Assembly: GCF_030272615.1 (NCBI RefSeq)
Contig: NC_081409.1
Coordinates: 872,875,927 to 872,939,926, forward strand
Origin: Cryptomeria japonica
Taxonomy: Eukaryota > Streptophyta > Pinopsida > Cupressales > Cupressaceae
Direction: 5' to 3'
DNA: 64,000 nt
Shown here: positions 32,849-44,497 of the stretch, piece by piece
Numbering within the stretch: the first letter of the stretch is position 1
Layout: every line of letters starts with the position of its first letter
Position numbers and translations under genes: made by a program
The notes under the pieces: model-generated
What the model saw: only the letters and a program-made list of their open reading frames with translations
Databases searched by the model: none
What the model was told of the DNA's origin: nothing

Positions 32849-35262
32849 GGTGTATAGAACATCAGGCTCCCCTACATATCAGAAAAATACCAAAAACATT
32901 CAGAAAATGTCCTGAAGAAAATACAAAAACATTCAAAAAAAAAGTAAAGAAAAATCATGCATCCAAATGGTGAACAAACACTCCGGTGGCACCTTGGGTA
33001 AGTACGATGGTGAAAACCTGGCAAACAGGCGCCACTCGTAAAGGCAATGGCTCCAGTATCTTTCAGGCTCATTGCGATCACATTCATGCACACATACATC
33101 CATCCATCCCAACCATGGCTTGTTATTTGATCTGCAATTAAGAAAGTACTCCATGCGTCTAGCATCCCACCTTTTCATAGTCAGGTCTACAAACTGGGGG
33201 CAATACCCTTACCCTCGTGATGGAAGTGGATTCTACATTGTCTTATGTGTCATTACGCTCTTCATTCAGGCAATCATCAAAAAAAAAAAAATAATAAAAA
33301 AAATAAAAATAAAAATAAAATAAAATAAAATAAAATAAAATACCAAAAACACTGGAAAATGTCTCAACAAAATACCAAAAACATTCAAAACAATTCAAAA
33401 TCCAAAAACATCGACAAAACCATTGAAAAATCACACAAAAACATGGCAACCCCTTGTACATACTCATCCATGCAGATACCAAAAACAAGCATTGACAAAA
33501 TACTCAAACGACGACCATTTATCAAATCAAACCACACATTCAACATCAACACTCAAAACTGTCTTCAACAAGGATGCATCCTTCCTTACCAAAACAAAGA
33601 CAAGATGACATTTTCTTCGACAAGAAAATTATGTTAAGCTATCAAATACTTGGTTGATTTGTGAGTACAATCGTTCGTTTATCTGTATCGGGATCTTTCA
33701 GCATTGTTTTGTATCGTTTGCGCATTACTTCCGATGAAGTTTTGGGGCATGTACTAATGGTGTCTACGTGGGAAGTTCACTAGGCTACGTGATCTTATGC
33801 CAAATGCAATCATAGATCACTACGGCTTGCTGACTACAACGTATACCTTGACCATATGGGCATGAACCATTACCAAGGATCCTTATTCTTTATTCTTTAT
33901 GTATATATTGTTTCTTTGCAGGTACAATGCTCTCCCTTTGGTTCCTCCTACCTCATCCAATTTGGATAAAGGTTTTTATTTCTCAGTACGGTATGCACTT
34001 GTCTCAGGATATGATCAGCCTAAGATCAAGGAGGACGATCCAAGTCATGCATGAATAGAGACAATCCTTGTCTATTCCGCAAGCAATACTCTGGTCAACT
34101 TGATCCATTATATCAAGTTGCTTGTATTAACTTGCTATATAAAATCCATGAAAGGAATACTCAGGTCATCTTGAATCATTATGTCAAGATGCTTGTATTC
34201 TCTTCCAACATTTTAAAGCTCAATGATGAAAATAGAGCACTATGGATCGTCATCTCATCTCATCTATATATATTGCATTTCATTGCATTCCACCCATCCA
34301 TACATTCATAATAGCCGCATATCATGCATACATAGTCATAATAATGCATACTCTATTTTCCTCTTCTTCCATAGGAATGAGTCATAGGTTCTCCATTTCT
34401 TCTATCTAACATCGAACCCACCCCCCCTCACCCTCCCAATCTCGATAATCAGCATCACATACCCTACATCGTTTCTCAATCAACCCAATCAAGCCACGTT
34501 CATCACCATCCATCTCTAAATAGGAGGGATTGTGTTTCCTATGCTAAGTCATCCAATAAGCCAAGCAAGTTACTCTGTCTGCACAGGTACATCGACTCAC
34601 ACACACCTAGACTATCAACAGATACTCTGATCAAGTATCTTCGGGTCTCAACAGGTAATCGATTATGGTAATCCTAGACTACATCAGGCATTTATCATAA
34701 TGACCTAGTCTCAACGGGGCTGCCATGATTCCCCACAACCATCCATCACACGCACACACTATCAATTGATCAACCAATCAAACACAATCACATCGGACAA
34801 TTACATCAATTGTCTAAGTCACATCAGGTCACTTTGATTCACTTACTCAGACTTTATCATGTCCAAGCGACCAACTGGCATCAACTGTCATGCTTTGACT
34901 TGACTGGGGCAATTAAACCGATTGCACCAGATTGTCCAACCAATTTTGATCAATTGTATAGCATCAATCCAAACCCCACACTACATCTACTATGTATCTC
35001 TTGCATGACCTTAGGGTACTCGTTGGCTTGTTGTTTCTTCATATTCACTCCATTTTCTCCCATTCTTTCATCATTAGTTCTAATTTCTTCTATTCTACCT
35101 CCCCTCCGCTTTTCATTCTTTTTCGAGAGATCGCCCGATTTTTCAAAAAAATTCGGCCCATCCCTTGAGGGGGCATACCACCCATAAAAATTACATTTTA
35201 TGGGGCATTTCTCCACACCTATTTTTCTTTCTTTGAAACGACGCGATAAACCGCACCGTCTC
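32849..35262 (+). other. 3' non-coding region of Gypsy-2
   Basis: 2.4 kb without a supported gene. It contains an A-rich/(TAAAA)n stretch at 33278-33342, many CCAAAAACATTCAAAA-like words (32880-33560), a pyrimidine stretch with CAG (TTGTTTCTTTGCAG, ending at about 33921) that looks like a splice acceptor, and AC-rich DNA from 34500 to 34830. No signal peptide, membrane segment or envelope-like frame was seen. Confidence 0.6.
33278..33342. repeat. A-rich (TAAAA)n microsatellite
   Basis: An A13 run, then AATAAAAAAAATAAAAAT and five TAAAA units. It lies in the Gypsy-2 3' non-coding region. Confidence 0.9.
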
Positions 35263-35275
35263 AAAGAGGGGCAAA
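35263..35275 (+). other. Polypurine tract of Gypsy-2
   Basis: AAAGAGGGGCAAA directly before the 3' LTR (TGTAG at 35276). The same 13 bases occur in Gypsy-1. Confidence 0.92.
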
Positions 35276-36707
35276 TGTAGTCACATAAATCTGTCCAGCT
35301 TAATTAAATAAATATTTGCTATTTATTTGATTAAAAATCTACTAGCCATCAGTTAATTAAATTAATATTTAATTAATTCATCTCCAAACATTCTTCTATT
35401 AATTAAATAAATTATTCAATTTATTTTAATTAATTCCTTAAATCAAATACAAATCAATTAAATAAATAAAATCTATTTATTTAATTAAATTTCCTTTTCC
35501 TCTTTTAAATAAATTAAATAAAACATTTATTTAAATCATTATCCCCCCCCCACTTGCATTTTCCTACAAATGCAACTTGCACACATTTTGAAATAAATGA
35601 ATTTTTATTTTAATAAAATCCTATTTTCCCTCGCCCACCAAATCCACTTGCAAAATCTAATCCCCTTTTAGATTCTTCTAACCCCTTCCTAATTAGCCTA
35701 ATCCATCCCCTAAATATTGTCACATTCCTAAGCAAAATGGAGTCACTTCTCAAAGACCCCAAAGTCTTTGATAACCATTAAAGGTTTTCAACCTTCAACC
35801 ACTTAAATCCTCAAAGTCTTTGATAGCCATTGAAGGCTTCCAACTTTCAACCACTTAATCCCCAAAGTCTCCAATAACCATTAATGGTTAATTCAACCCT
35901 CCCACATGGTTAAAACATTTGTTTTGACTCAACCTCTACCCAACCCAAGGGTCTCATCAAGCATTTAATGCTTTTGACCATGATTATCTCTTAATCATTT
36001 GCACAAAGGTTTATCCTTGGATTAACTCCTAATCCAGTGGGTAATCCTAATTTAGACTTGACCCTTAGCCTTTAGATAACCATGAGGTCTTCTCAGGCCT
36101 TTAATGCCTCCAACCTCTTTTCTCAACCCAATCCTGTCTTGACACTTGTCACTATTTCATAGGTGCAAATTGTGCACATGGATCCCCAACTTTCAAGCTT
36201 GACCCTTGATTAAACCTTTTAATCCTGGCCATCCATTGCTCCATTTTTCCTATAAATAGAGCCCATTCCTTCATAAACCAGATCCTGAAAACTTGTGAGC
36301 ATTTAGACTATAGCCATTTTAGAGAGTATTTAGCATAGCATAACTAAATCTTGTCTTTTTGGTTAAAATATATCATTTTAGCATAAAATAGCTTTTCATT
36401 TCATGTTTGGAGCTATACTACAATCTCAATCCTCCATAAGCATCCATAGTGCAAAAAGCTGCTGAGAGCTACACTATTTTGGAACTTGGAGAGGAGAGGA
36501 ACAAGGGAGAAAGGAGCTAATATCATGTTAAGAGATAGTTGGAGCTATCTCATTGTCTTACTTCTTTAGTTAGATTCATTAGCATGTTTTTAGTGTCTCC
36601 TTTGGAATGCCTTCATAGATTTAGTTTTTGATTGACTAACTCTAACGTCTTGTGTGTTTTGTGTTGTTTGATCAAGAACTAACATTTTGCCATTTAGGAG
36701 GGCATCA
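35276..36707 (+). mobile_element. 3' LTR of Gypsy-2
   Basis: 1,432 bp and about 99% like the 5' LTR by eye. Most of the roughly ten differences are C/T or A/G transitions. It ends GGCATCA, followed by the ACTAG duplication. Confidence 0.97.
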
Positions 36708-37135
36708 ACTAGCATCCCTCAAAATTTATGCCTCCATAGCATTACTAGAATGAAAAAGCATAATACAAATGCAATGGTTCCAACAATTGATAAGATTGTT
36801 ATTTTTAGTAGGGAATGGTTTTTTTTTGCCCCAGATTTGAGCTTGGAGGCAATGAATAATTTTTGGGGCCACATAGGCCAGAGTTCCCCATAAAAAATGA
36901 TACAACAATTCTATTTGGAAACATCCCTATTTTTGGAATCTGTCCCGACAAACTATTGAAAGAAAGATTCATTTAATGGAGATTTTTCAATTTGGAGAGT
37001 GAATCTAGTATTGGACCAACAAAGGCGTTGTGGAACATATTTATATGCTCTAATGTTGTGCAATCTCCTAGAGAATATGAAATGACCCCACTAAGTTGAT
37101 TTCTAGATAAATCTATGGCTCAAGAACCATTACAA
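36708..37135 (-). pseudogene. RLK-A transmembrane and last-LRR fragment
   Basis: Continues RLK-A on the other side of Gypsy-2. It aligns with RLK-C 52010-52430: the juxtamembrane basic stretch, the transmembrane segment (with a frame-damaging T-run near 36820), the cysteine pair after the LRRs, and one and a half LRRs (GPIPDS-like and NLSHNA-like sequence with changes). Similarity fades out near 37135; the rest of the ectodomain and the promoter are gone. Confidence 0.8.
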
Positions 37136-37640
37136 GGGTAAGTGCACAAAGATGGTGGTTAAAAAGGGGGGTATAAGTGGACACTTTTTTTCTTAAATCA
37201 AGTGAACTTGAACTTGGAGGCAAAATTTGAAAGTCATCAACTCAAGATATGAAGATAATCAAACAACAAATATTGTAGTACTCGCAATCTAGTTTCCAAA
37301 CTACTAAAAATTTTCAAAATTGGATAAGATTAAGGGGGTGAAATCCTTCGCGCACAAAAAACAGGCCCTGATTTTTTCTGAAAATATGGTGGCAATTTTA
37401 GAAATACCCACTTGATGAAGTGTAAACCTAATGATGACAAAGTTGATAAACCAAGTTGATAAAATAAAACACATAAAAAATGAGAGAAATGGAGGGAAAT
37501 CAAACTTCCAAACCGTAGCTTTGTCATCTAGACCTATTTCCAAGCCTAAACAGTCAAAAGTGCATACGGGGTACTTATGATTTAAAAAGAGTGTACGGGG
37601 TACTTATGGCGTAAGCAGCGCGTATGCACTCTTTTTATTA
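37136..37640. other. Intergenic with overlapping inverted repeats
   Basis: No gene. AGTGCATACG (37559-37568) pairs with CGTATGCACT (37621-37630), and AAAAAGAGTG (37584-37593) pairs with CACTCTTTTT (37627-37636), so two alternative stems share a strand. TACGGGGTACTTATG is also directly repeated (37565, 37594). Confidence 0.6.
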
Positions 37641-37644
37641 TAAA

Positions 37645-37830
37645 CAACACATACATGCTATTGTATAATATGATATTCTATATATAATATGTGTATATAC
37701 ATATAATATATGTAATATATTATATGTGTATAATATGATATTGTATATATAATATGTTTATATACATATAAATATAATATTTATAAATATATGTATATAT
37801 ATATAATATATTAAGTATATATACACACAT
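37645..37830. repeat. TATATAATATGTGTATATAC microsatellite-like tract
   Basis: Alternating AT/GT stretch with repeated ATATGATATT(C/G)TATATATAATATG units (from about 37668 and 37735). Confidence 0.8.
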
Positions 37831-37870
37831 GTAAGTGTATTGTCTCCCCATCTCAAACGCATACAAGGTG

Positions 37871-37871
<1 letters not shown>

Positions 37872-37922
<51 letters not shown>
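37872..37922. repeat. (CT)n microsatellite, about 25 units
   Basis: Uninterrupted CT dinucleotides, followed by the CCCCTTCTCCCTTCCTCCATACCCC-type sequence that also follows the CT runs at 39050 and 39540. Confidence 0.95.
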
Positions 37923-37924
<2 letters not shown>

Positions 37925-37999
37925 CTTCTCCCTTCCTCCATACCCCATACCTCTTTCTCTTCTTCTCTCCCTCCCTTCCTACATACCCCACTGCAACTG

Positions 38000-38694
38000 T
38001 GTCTGCACTTATATAGAAGTAAGTGAATTTATTTCTTGTCTACAACTTCCTCTTTGATTTTTATCATGTATGCTCTCGTAAGAAAATTGATAGATGGATT
38101 TGTGTGTGTATATTGAATAGGAGGAATAGGGTTTGAAATTGAACCACGAGTGTATTACCATGACAAACATGGAAACCTTTAGCAATATTCTTCTCGAATG
38201 TGTTTTTAATGAGCATAGCAGATGTGGAAAATAGTGTCAACAAAGCAACATGATGATTCAAAGTACCTGCAATATGTTTTTCAGAAGGAAACAATAGGCA
38301 GGAAGAGAAAGTGGGAGAGTAACATAGATGATGTTTTGGAGAATGCTAGTGGTGGGTATGCGAGAGTTCCCATGTTGTTACACAACGCCTGTCACCTAAA
38401 GAAATTAAAGTTTGTTGTATGCATGGGAGTGGTAGTATATGATGATCATCGCTTGTCAAACAACTTGGAATGGTACATACCCATGAAAGAAATCAAGTGT
38501 GTAATTCCTATAGTCACAATCGAGATCAGTCTTATAACCTTGCAAATTTAATAGCATCATATGTTTTAGAACTTAGGCAGTACTCTTAGGGTTAGGTCAA
38601 GCTCTTACACTTGCTTTTTAGCGAAGCCTCATTGTTTGTTCGCTTGGAGTCTCATTTTATGATGTTCTATTCATAACTTTAAATTTAATATATC
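38000..38694. other. Intergenic, no supported gene
   Basis: A 109-codon plus-strand frame at 38222-38551 has no recognisable domain and is probably chance. The stretch TAATTCCTATAGTCACAATCGAGATCAGTC near 38502 recurs at 39178, linking this DNA to the repeat block on its right. Confidence 0.4.
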
Positions 38695-39052
38695 ATTTTA
38701 TTAGGCCACCATACGACCCCTTAGGTGTCATTAGAGGTCATATTGTTTCCTAAGAGGTCATAAGGTGTCCTGTAATCCCTTAAGACACCATATGACTCAT
38801 AACAGCACCATATGGTGTCCTAAGGGGTCATAGGATGTCATATGAACCCTCGGGACACCAATGACCCATAAAAAGACCATATGGTGTTCTAAAGGGTCAT
38901 ATGGTGTTCTATGATCCTTTAGGACACTATTTGGTGTCATTATAGGTCCTATGGTGTGCTAAGGGATAATATAGTGTCATATGACCCCTTAGATGTTATT
39001 AGGGGTCATATTGTATCCTGGATTCGATATCTCTTCCTCTCCCTCCCCACTC

Positions 39053-39083
<31 letters not shown>

Positions 39084-39530
39084 CCCCATCCCTCTCTCTC
39101 TCGCTCTCTCCCCTTCTCCCTTCCTCCATGCCCCATCCCTCTTTCTCTTCTTCTCTCCCTCCCTCTTTCTCTTCTTCTATAATTCCTATAGTCATAATTG
39201 AGATCAGTCATATGGTGTCTTGTGACCCCTTAAGACACCATATGACCCCTTAAGACACCATACGACCCATAACAACACCATATGGTGTCCTAGGGGTCAT
39301 AGGATTTCATATGTTCCCTCGGGACACTAGTGACCCATAACAACACCATATGGTGTTCTATGACCCCTTAGGACACCATTTGGTGTTGTTATAGGTCCTA
39401 TGATGTGCTAAGGGATAATATAGTGTCATATGACCCCTTAGGATACCCTATGACCCCTTAGATGTTGTTAGGGGTCATATTGTGTTCTAAGGATCATATT
39501 GTGTCCTAGATTCGATATCTCTTCCTCTCC
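38695..39530. repeat. Palindromic satellite: CACCATATGGTG / CCTAAGGGGTCATA units
   Basis: The words TATGACCCCTTA and GGACACCATATG, with their reverse complements CATATGGTGTCC and TAAGGGGTCATA, recur dozens of times in both orientations. The 12-bp palindrome CACCATATGGTG is at 38806-38817 and 39276-39287, 470 bp apart, and the whole block is duplicated with a spacing of about 460-490 bp. A CT-rich insert (39030-39180) splits it. Confidence 0.85.
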
Positions 39531-39535
39531 ATCCC

Positions 39536-39682
39536 CCCTCCTCTCTCTCTCTCTTCCCTTCTCCCTTCCTCGATACCCCATCCCTCTCTCTCGCTCTCTC
39601 CCCTTCTCCCTTCCTCCATACCCCATCCCTCTCTCTCGCTCTCTCCCCTTCTCCCTTCCTCCATACCCCATCCCTCTATCTC
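39536..39682. repeat. CT-rich minisatellite, about 48-bp unit, three copies
   Basis: The unit is CCCCTTCTCCCTTCCTCCATACCCCATCCCTCTCTCTCGCTCTCT-like, repeated near 39550, 39600 and 39647. A related single copy is at 39109. Confidence 0.85.
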
Positions 39683-39689
39683 ATGTATT

Positions 39690-40786
39690 CTTAATCTTTT
39701 CATCAACCAACCCATTATTTTGCCTATTCCCTTGATGAAATAGTTTCTACGAAGGTTATAATCAAAGGGATGAAGGAAGATTTCCAGGATCAATTTAGGT
39801 CAATTGAAGCGGGAGAATTGGAGTATCAAAATTAGCTTACGTAGCATGCCTTACTACAACAATACGAGATAAAATAACAATGGAGGAGATAGGATCAACT
39901 GTCTACTAACCTTACCCATGTTGCTGCAAAAAATCAAGAAATATTTGTATGCGAAGAAAATCGCTTTATGTCAGAATTTGCATTATCCTAACTTGGAAAT
40001 CAGGTTCCCTTGTCCTGCTTGAAAAACATTTTTCCCTCACAGATACCCCTCCTCAACACCATCTCTTCAATGATATTAAATTAAACTACAACCTCTTAAT
40101 TACATATTTGAAATTGCATTGACACATAAGGGGAAAAAGAACACTGCAACAACTACTTCCGACTTATTAGACTCTTCATCTTTCTACACAAGTATAGTTT
40201 CTACTTCTTTTTACATATCTATGCATATAACGTTATTTCCAGGCAATGAATTAAGAATTTTATCTTAGAGCAATAAGATCTACATTGCTGTACCTCACAG
40301 CTTCAACAAAATCCATATCTATTGCCTCCAAATCTGCCATTGTTGTGCACCATAGGATCCTTCCCTCTCATTCCCTCCCACTAATTTCATATCATGCATC
40401 ATCATAGAAATGCTCCCCTTTCATCGCTGGAAGGAGGGTGCTAGCTCCAATTGTAGAATTTGGCTTTGCACCTGCGAATTGCATTTGAATGAAAGTTTCT
40501 AAAGCCTAATGAACAAGTCGATTTTGTTCAATACCTGTGATCACCCATTTCCATTCAACACTTCAAGTTCACTAGTCTTTGACCCCTTAGTTGGCTGTGG
40601 TGGGCCCACTTAATCCATTCTGTTCTCCTACTATGCACTAATCGTGCCTATATACAAGTATTGCTCAAAGAACTAGAATTTAAGGTAAGGTGGATTTGAC
40701 ATGAAAGAAGACTATTCTGTGCTGTAAGACAAACTTGAGATTATCAAACATAAAGGACGAAAACTTTTAATTAAACTTATAAACAT
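39690..40786. other. Intergenic, nothing recognised
   Basis: About 1.1 kb without a supported gene. The last 110 bp (from about 40680) are RLK 3'-flank sequence (GGTGGATTTGACATGAAAGAAGACTA) belonging to RLK-B. Confidence 0.5.
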
Positions 40787-41906
40787 CTAAGATGTAGAAC
40801 TTTGACTACCAGATTGCAATGCTTCTGTGGGATCGGTATTGCGCAGGAGATCTGATATGGTAGACGTTAAATTGGAAGCAGTTGCATCTCCCATCAAAGA
40901 TGTCTTCAGCCTCTCCAAGACATTCGATACATCTCTCATGGAAGGCCGCTCTCTTGGTGATTCAGCAGTGCAGAGCAAACCAACATGAATAAAAGAAACA
41001 AGACATCTATTGTCTTCCATGTTTTCATTCACATCTTTTAACACCTCACTATCAACAACATCTGCCAATCTGTCTGGAAAAGCCAAGCTCACCCACTTTG
41101 GCAAGTTCATGTCACCCACAAAGATGTCATCACTTGGCCTCTTCCTTGTAACCATCTCTAATATCAGAATTCCATAGCTATAAACATCTCCTTTGGTGGA
41201 AACATTCCCACCCAATCCATACTCTGCAATCAATTTTATTCATGAAATTATTAAAAAGCTAATAAAAAAATGATAATGCCAATATAAAGATAACTCAAAC
41301 ATGTTACCTGGGGCAATATAGCCAATGGTTCCTTATAGTCCAAATGTTGTTGTACTCAATGAATCTACAGAATTTGTTGCAGTTAGATGGGATATACCAA
41401 AATCAGTCACAAGGGCTGTCATGTTGGCATCCAACAGCACATTGCTTGGTTTTGAATCACAGTGCACAATTTGTAGAGGACAATCATGATGAAGATATTC
41501 CATGCCATGGGCTACATCTATAGTAATGCTCAAATACTCACTCAATCCCAACTTACTAAAGTCCTGATCATCCCTGTTAGTGTTCAAATGTTTTTCCAAG
41601 CTCCCATTACATGCAAAGTGAAGTACCAAACCCTTGAAGTCAGGGTAGAAAAATGCATCTATGATTCTGATGAGGTTATGGTGCCGAATCCTTCCTAACA
41701 ATTTGCATTCTCTCTTAAGACTCTTAAGAGCTTCTTCATTCTGAAAATTAAGAGTCTTGATGGCAATCATCTTTTAATCCCTGAAGATGCCTTTGTAGAT
41801 AGATCCAAAGTTACCCACTCCAAGCAAGTTTGACTCGTCAAATCAAGATGTTGCGATGATAAGATCTTGATAAGAAAATTTTGGATACTGCAGCTTTTGA
41901 AAAATA
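40787..41906 (-). pseudogene. RLK-B kinase part (LRR receptor kinase pseudogene)
   Basis: C-lobe exon 41223-40787 is open (VSTKGDVYSYGILILEMVTR to the stop) and close to RLK-C. An 84-bp intron with GT…AG ends lies at 41307-41224. The upstream exon runs 41906-41308 with IAIKTL, RECKLLGRIRH, VHCDSKPSN (HCDLKP in RLK-C) and TDFGISHL. Breaks: a stop replacing a codon in the G-loop-to-Lys region (about 41778) and another just before GTIGYIAP (about 41333). The 5' side is cut by Copia-2. Cannot make a full kinase. Confidence 0.92.
41902..41906. other. Left target-site duplication of Copia-2 (AAATA)
   Basis: AAATA at 41902-41906 and 47786-47790, flanking the two LTRs. In intact RLK-C the corresponding sequence is AAAAATAAAGCTCG, with no insertion. 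Confidence 0.92.
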
Positions 41907-42207
41907 TGTTAGGATGAAGAATCGAATTGAAAATAGAAGATAAACAAAATTAACAACACACAACAATAAACAATGAGACACACAGATTTATCGTGGTTCG
42001 ACAATTGCCTACATCCACACTTGAAGCAAGGGAACCAATTTATTATTCACCAATCTGGTTTACATATACACATCTGCAACTAGCTCTGGCAATCAACTTC
42101 AAAAAATGAATTACAATGAGCTCTTAAAGAGCTTGCAAGAAGAACATGAATAGCCAAGAGTTTTGGCGGCAACAAGGAAGGAGTCCGTTGGACTTCAACT
42201 TCTAACA
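41907..42207 (-). mobile_element. 3' LTR of Copia-2
   Basis: TGTTAGGATG…CTTCTAACA, 301 bp, with the 6-bp inverted end TGTTAG/CTAACA. Confidence 0.93.
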
Positions 42208-42217
42208 ATCTCCCACT
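42208..42217 (-). other. Polypurine tract of Copia-2
   Basis: Minus strand AGTGGGAGAT directly before the 3' LTR (TGTTAG), the usual plant copia form. Confidence 0.85.
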
Positions 42218-42268
42218 AAAGGCCAACGAACTGCTGCAACAAGTAGATTCCCCCACTTAGTTCTGCTA

Positions 42269-43738
42269 TCAGTTATTGGAAATGCCGAGAGAAGCTTGAC
42301 ATAAATCGAACTTCTCCCACTTAACCACTTTAGTGAGCACATCAGCTGGATTCAGGTCAGTATGAATCTTGTCTACATGAAACTTGCCTTCTTCGACCAT
42401 ATGGCGAACATCAATATGTTTTGACCGTGGCTGAGATGTCTGATGTTTAGTCATAAAAATTGCACTGTTGTTATCACAAAACAAAGCAAAACCTAATTTC
42501 TTCAAACCCAACTCGCTGAACAAGAGTTGCAGCCATACCATCTCTTTTGCTCCCTCAGAAAGAGCTATGCATTCTACTTTCGCGATTGATTGAGCAACTG
42601 TATGCTGCAATTTTGAAGTTCAACTAATTGCTGCCCTAGCAAATGTGAAAGCACAACCAGAAGTAGACTTTCTTTTGTCTAAGTCACTGGCAAAATCAGA
42701 ATCGGTAAACCCTTGCAAAACTGCCTTGTCCTTTCCAAACCATAAACAAAAATCAAAAGTACCTTTGAGATACCTCAAGATATACTTAACCGCCTCCCAA
42801 TGTGATTTGCCTGGATTAGCCATAAATCTGCTCACCAATCCCACAACATGAGCAATGTCCGGTCGAGTAGACACCATAGCATACATGAGGCTTCCAACTA
42901 TAGATTTGTATGGAATTTTATCCATAAACTCCTTATCTTCTTGTGTTTTAGGACACAATTGAGAAGATAACTGAAAATGAGAGGCTAATGGTACACAAAC
43001 AGACTTAGCATCCGCCATACCAAATCTGTCCAAGACTTTTTTAATGTAGTCTTGCTAAGATAGTTTGAGTTCTCTCTTTTTTCTATCCCAAGAAATAGTC
43101 ATTCCTAGGATCTTCTTTGCTGCCCCTAAATCTTTCATGGCAAATTCCTTTCCTAAGTGAGTTTTAAGTTCACTCACAATCCTCATGCTTGTGCCGGCTA
43201 CTAGCATATCATCCACATAAAGGAGAAGAATGACAAACTCGCCATTAGGAAGCTTCTTGTAATAGATACAAGGATCAGACTCCTTACGAGTAAACTTGTG
43301 ATCAATCATGAACTTGTCAAATTTAAGATACCACTGCTGGGGGGCTTGCTTAAGCCCATACAAATTGCATTTCAATCTGCAATAAAGGTGTTCCTGCCCC
43401 TTTTTAATGAACCCTTCCGGCTGATGCATAAATAGTTCCTCATCAAGATCGCCATGGAGAAATGTCATCTTCACATCCAGTTGTTCAAGTTCAAGATCCC
43501 ACACTGCAACTAATCCCAATACTGCTCAGATGGTGGTCATTTTAACTACTGGCGAGAAAATTTCTTTGAAGTCGAGGTCTTGATGCTGAGCATATCCCTT
43601 TACAACTAGTCTTGCTCGAAATCTTTTGTGACCATCGGCTTCATCTTTTAGTTTGTATACCCATTTATTTCTTAATGTCTTTATGTCAGGCGGAAGTGGC
43701 AGCAAATCCCATGTCTGATTTCTCACTAGTGCGTCCAT
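42269..43738 (-). pseudogene. Copia-2 reverse transcriptase and RNase H, broken
   Basis: Open pieces at 43738-43526 (LRNKWVYKLKDEADG; RARLVVKGYAQ), 43519-43055 (FLHGDLDEELFMHQPEGF; LYGLKQAPQQWY; YVDDMLVAG) and 43033-42269 in two pieces (GSLMYAMVSTRPDIAHVVG; ADVLTKVVKWEKF at the end). The YVDD box is intact. Single stops separate the pieces and the frame is otherwise kept, so decay is recent or moderate. Confidence 0.9.
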
Positions 43739-44049
43739 TTCTTAGCACATTGCAGCGTGCCAGTTATCATGGTTTGCATTTTTACAAGCCTCTTTGTATG
43801 TGGCAGGCTCTGTTTGATCAGAGATGAGCAAAGAAAGTTCAGCCTCTTCACAAAACAGTAAGTCATAATCATAAAATTTTGCAGGAGGTCACCTCTGTCT
43901 GGTTGATTTCCTCAACTGACTCTCTGCTGGAGTAGTAGAATCATTATGTATTCCCTGTTTATGCAAATTTATATCTCTCCCATTTTTAATTTGCCTGGTA
44001 GTTTTACTGGCCTGTGGATTTTTGTCCACATTGGATGCTGACAAGTAGC

Positions 44050-44460
44050 GGGAATTTGGACCTTGCTTTGCCTACGTTCTGAGCATGTGAAGATGGCTGG
44101 GTGCAGTGGCAGCATCTCCCACTGCAGGGGGTTGTCGAATGTGTAGGGAGTGGGGAGTCATGGTGGCATTTTCTATGGTCTGTGTTGGAGGATGACTCCA
44201 CGGTGGGACTGCAAAGGAGAAGTCTGTAGGGGGCCCGTGGAGTGGTCTGCAGGCGGGGAGTGCACGGGAGTGGGCCTGCAGAGAAGGAGAGGCAGTTGTT
44301 GGGGGGTCGCGGGGAGTCTGTAGGGAGGGCCCGTGGGGTGTGGAGCCCATGGAAAGAGGGCCAACAGGCAGCTCGCAGGGAGAACAATAGGCTGCAGAGT
44401 GTGAGGATTGTGGGAGGGGGTGTGCTGCACTTGAAGACAGTGCATCATGCCTTGGGGAGA
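44050..44460 (-). other. GC-rich patch in the integrase-RT linker of Copia-2
   Basis: Unlike the AT-rich surroundings, this stretch is G-rich on plus (GGTCGCGGGGAGTCTG, GGGAGGGCCCGTGGGG). The minus strand reads as Pro/Thr/Ser/Leu-rich peptides in more than one frame, with no stop for 120-130 codons. The integrase-RT linker of copia elements is variable, so this could be element sequence or an insert. Confidence 0.6.
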
Positions 44461-44497
44461 ATATATTATGATTTGCAGAATGTGGTGGAGATGCTGG

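Larger units (their letters stand above)
21392..36707 (+). mobile_element. Gypsy-2: complete 15.3-kb Ty3/gypsy Tat-lineage retrotransposon inside RLK-A
   Basis: 15,316 bp, plus strand, with two 1,432-bp LTRs and a 5-bp target duplication. Order: LTR, 40-nt primer site, 2.7-kb leader with a phased AGCGCTATTG array, one gag-pol reading frame (25561-32848), 2.4-kb 3' non-coding region, polypurine tract, LTR. The second RNase H after RT identifies the Tat lineage. I count about ten differences between the LTRs (about 0.7%), so the insertion is young compared with Copia-1 and Copia-2. Four in-frame stops and one frameshift show it is nevertheless inactive. Confidence 0.97.

Noticed and set aside
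32849-35262. Envelope-like or extra gene in the Gypsy-2 3' region
   Set aside because: Only short frames (up to ~125 codons) without signal peptide, membrane segment or recognisable motif; composition is A- and C-rich low complexity.
37720-38026. Arg/Glu-rich or Ser/Leu-rich proteins over the CT repeats (also 38956-39793)
   Set aside because: Translations of CT microsatellites in several frames.
38222-38551. Plus-strand 109-codon gene
   Set aside because: No domain, no homologue recognised, and part of it is repeat sequence that recurs at 39178.
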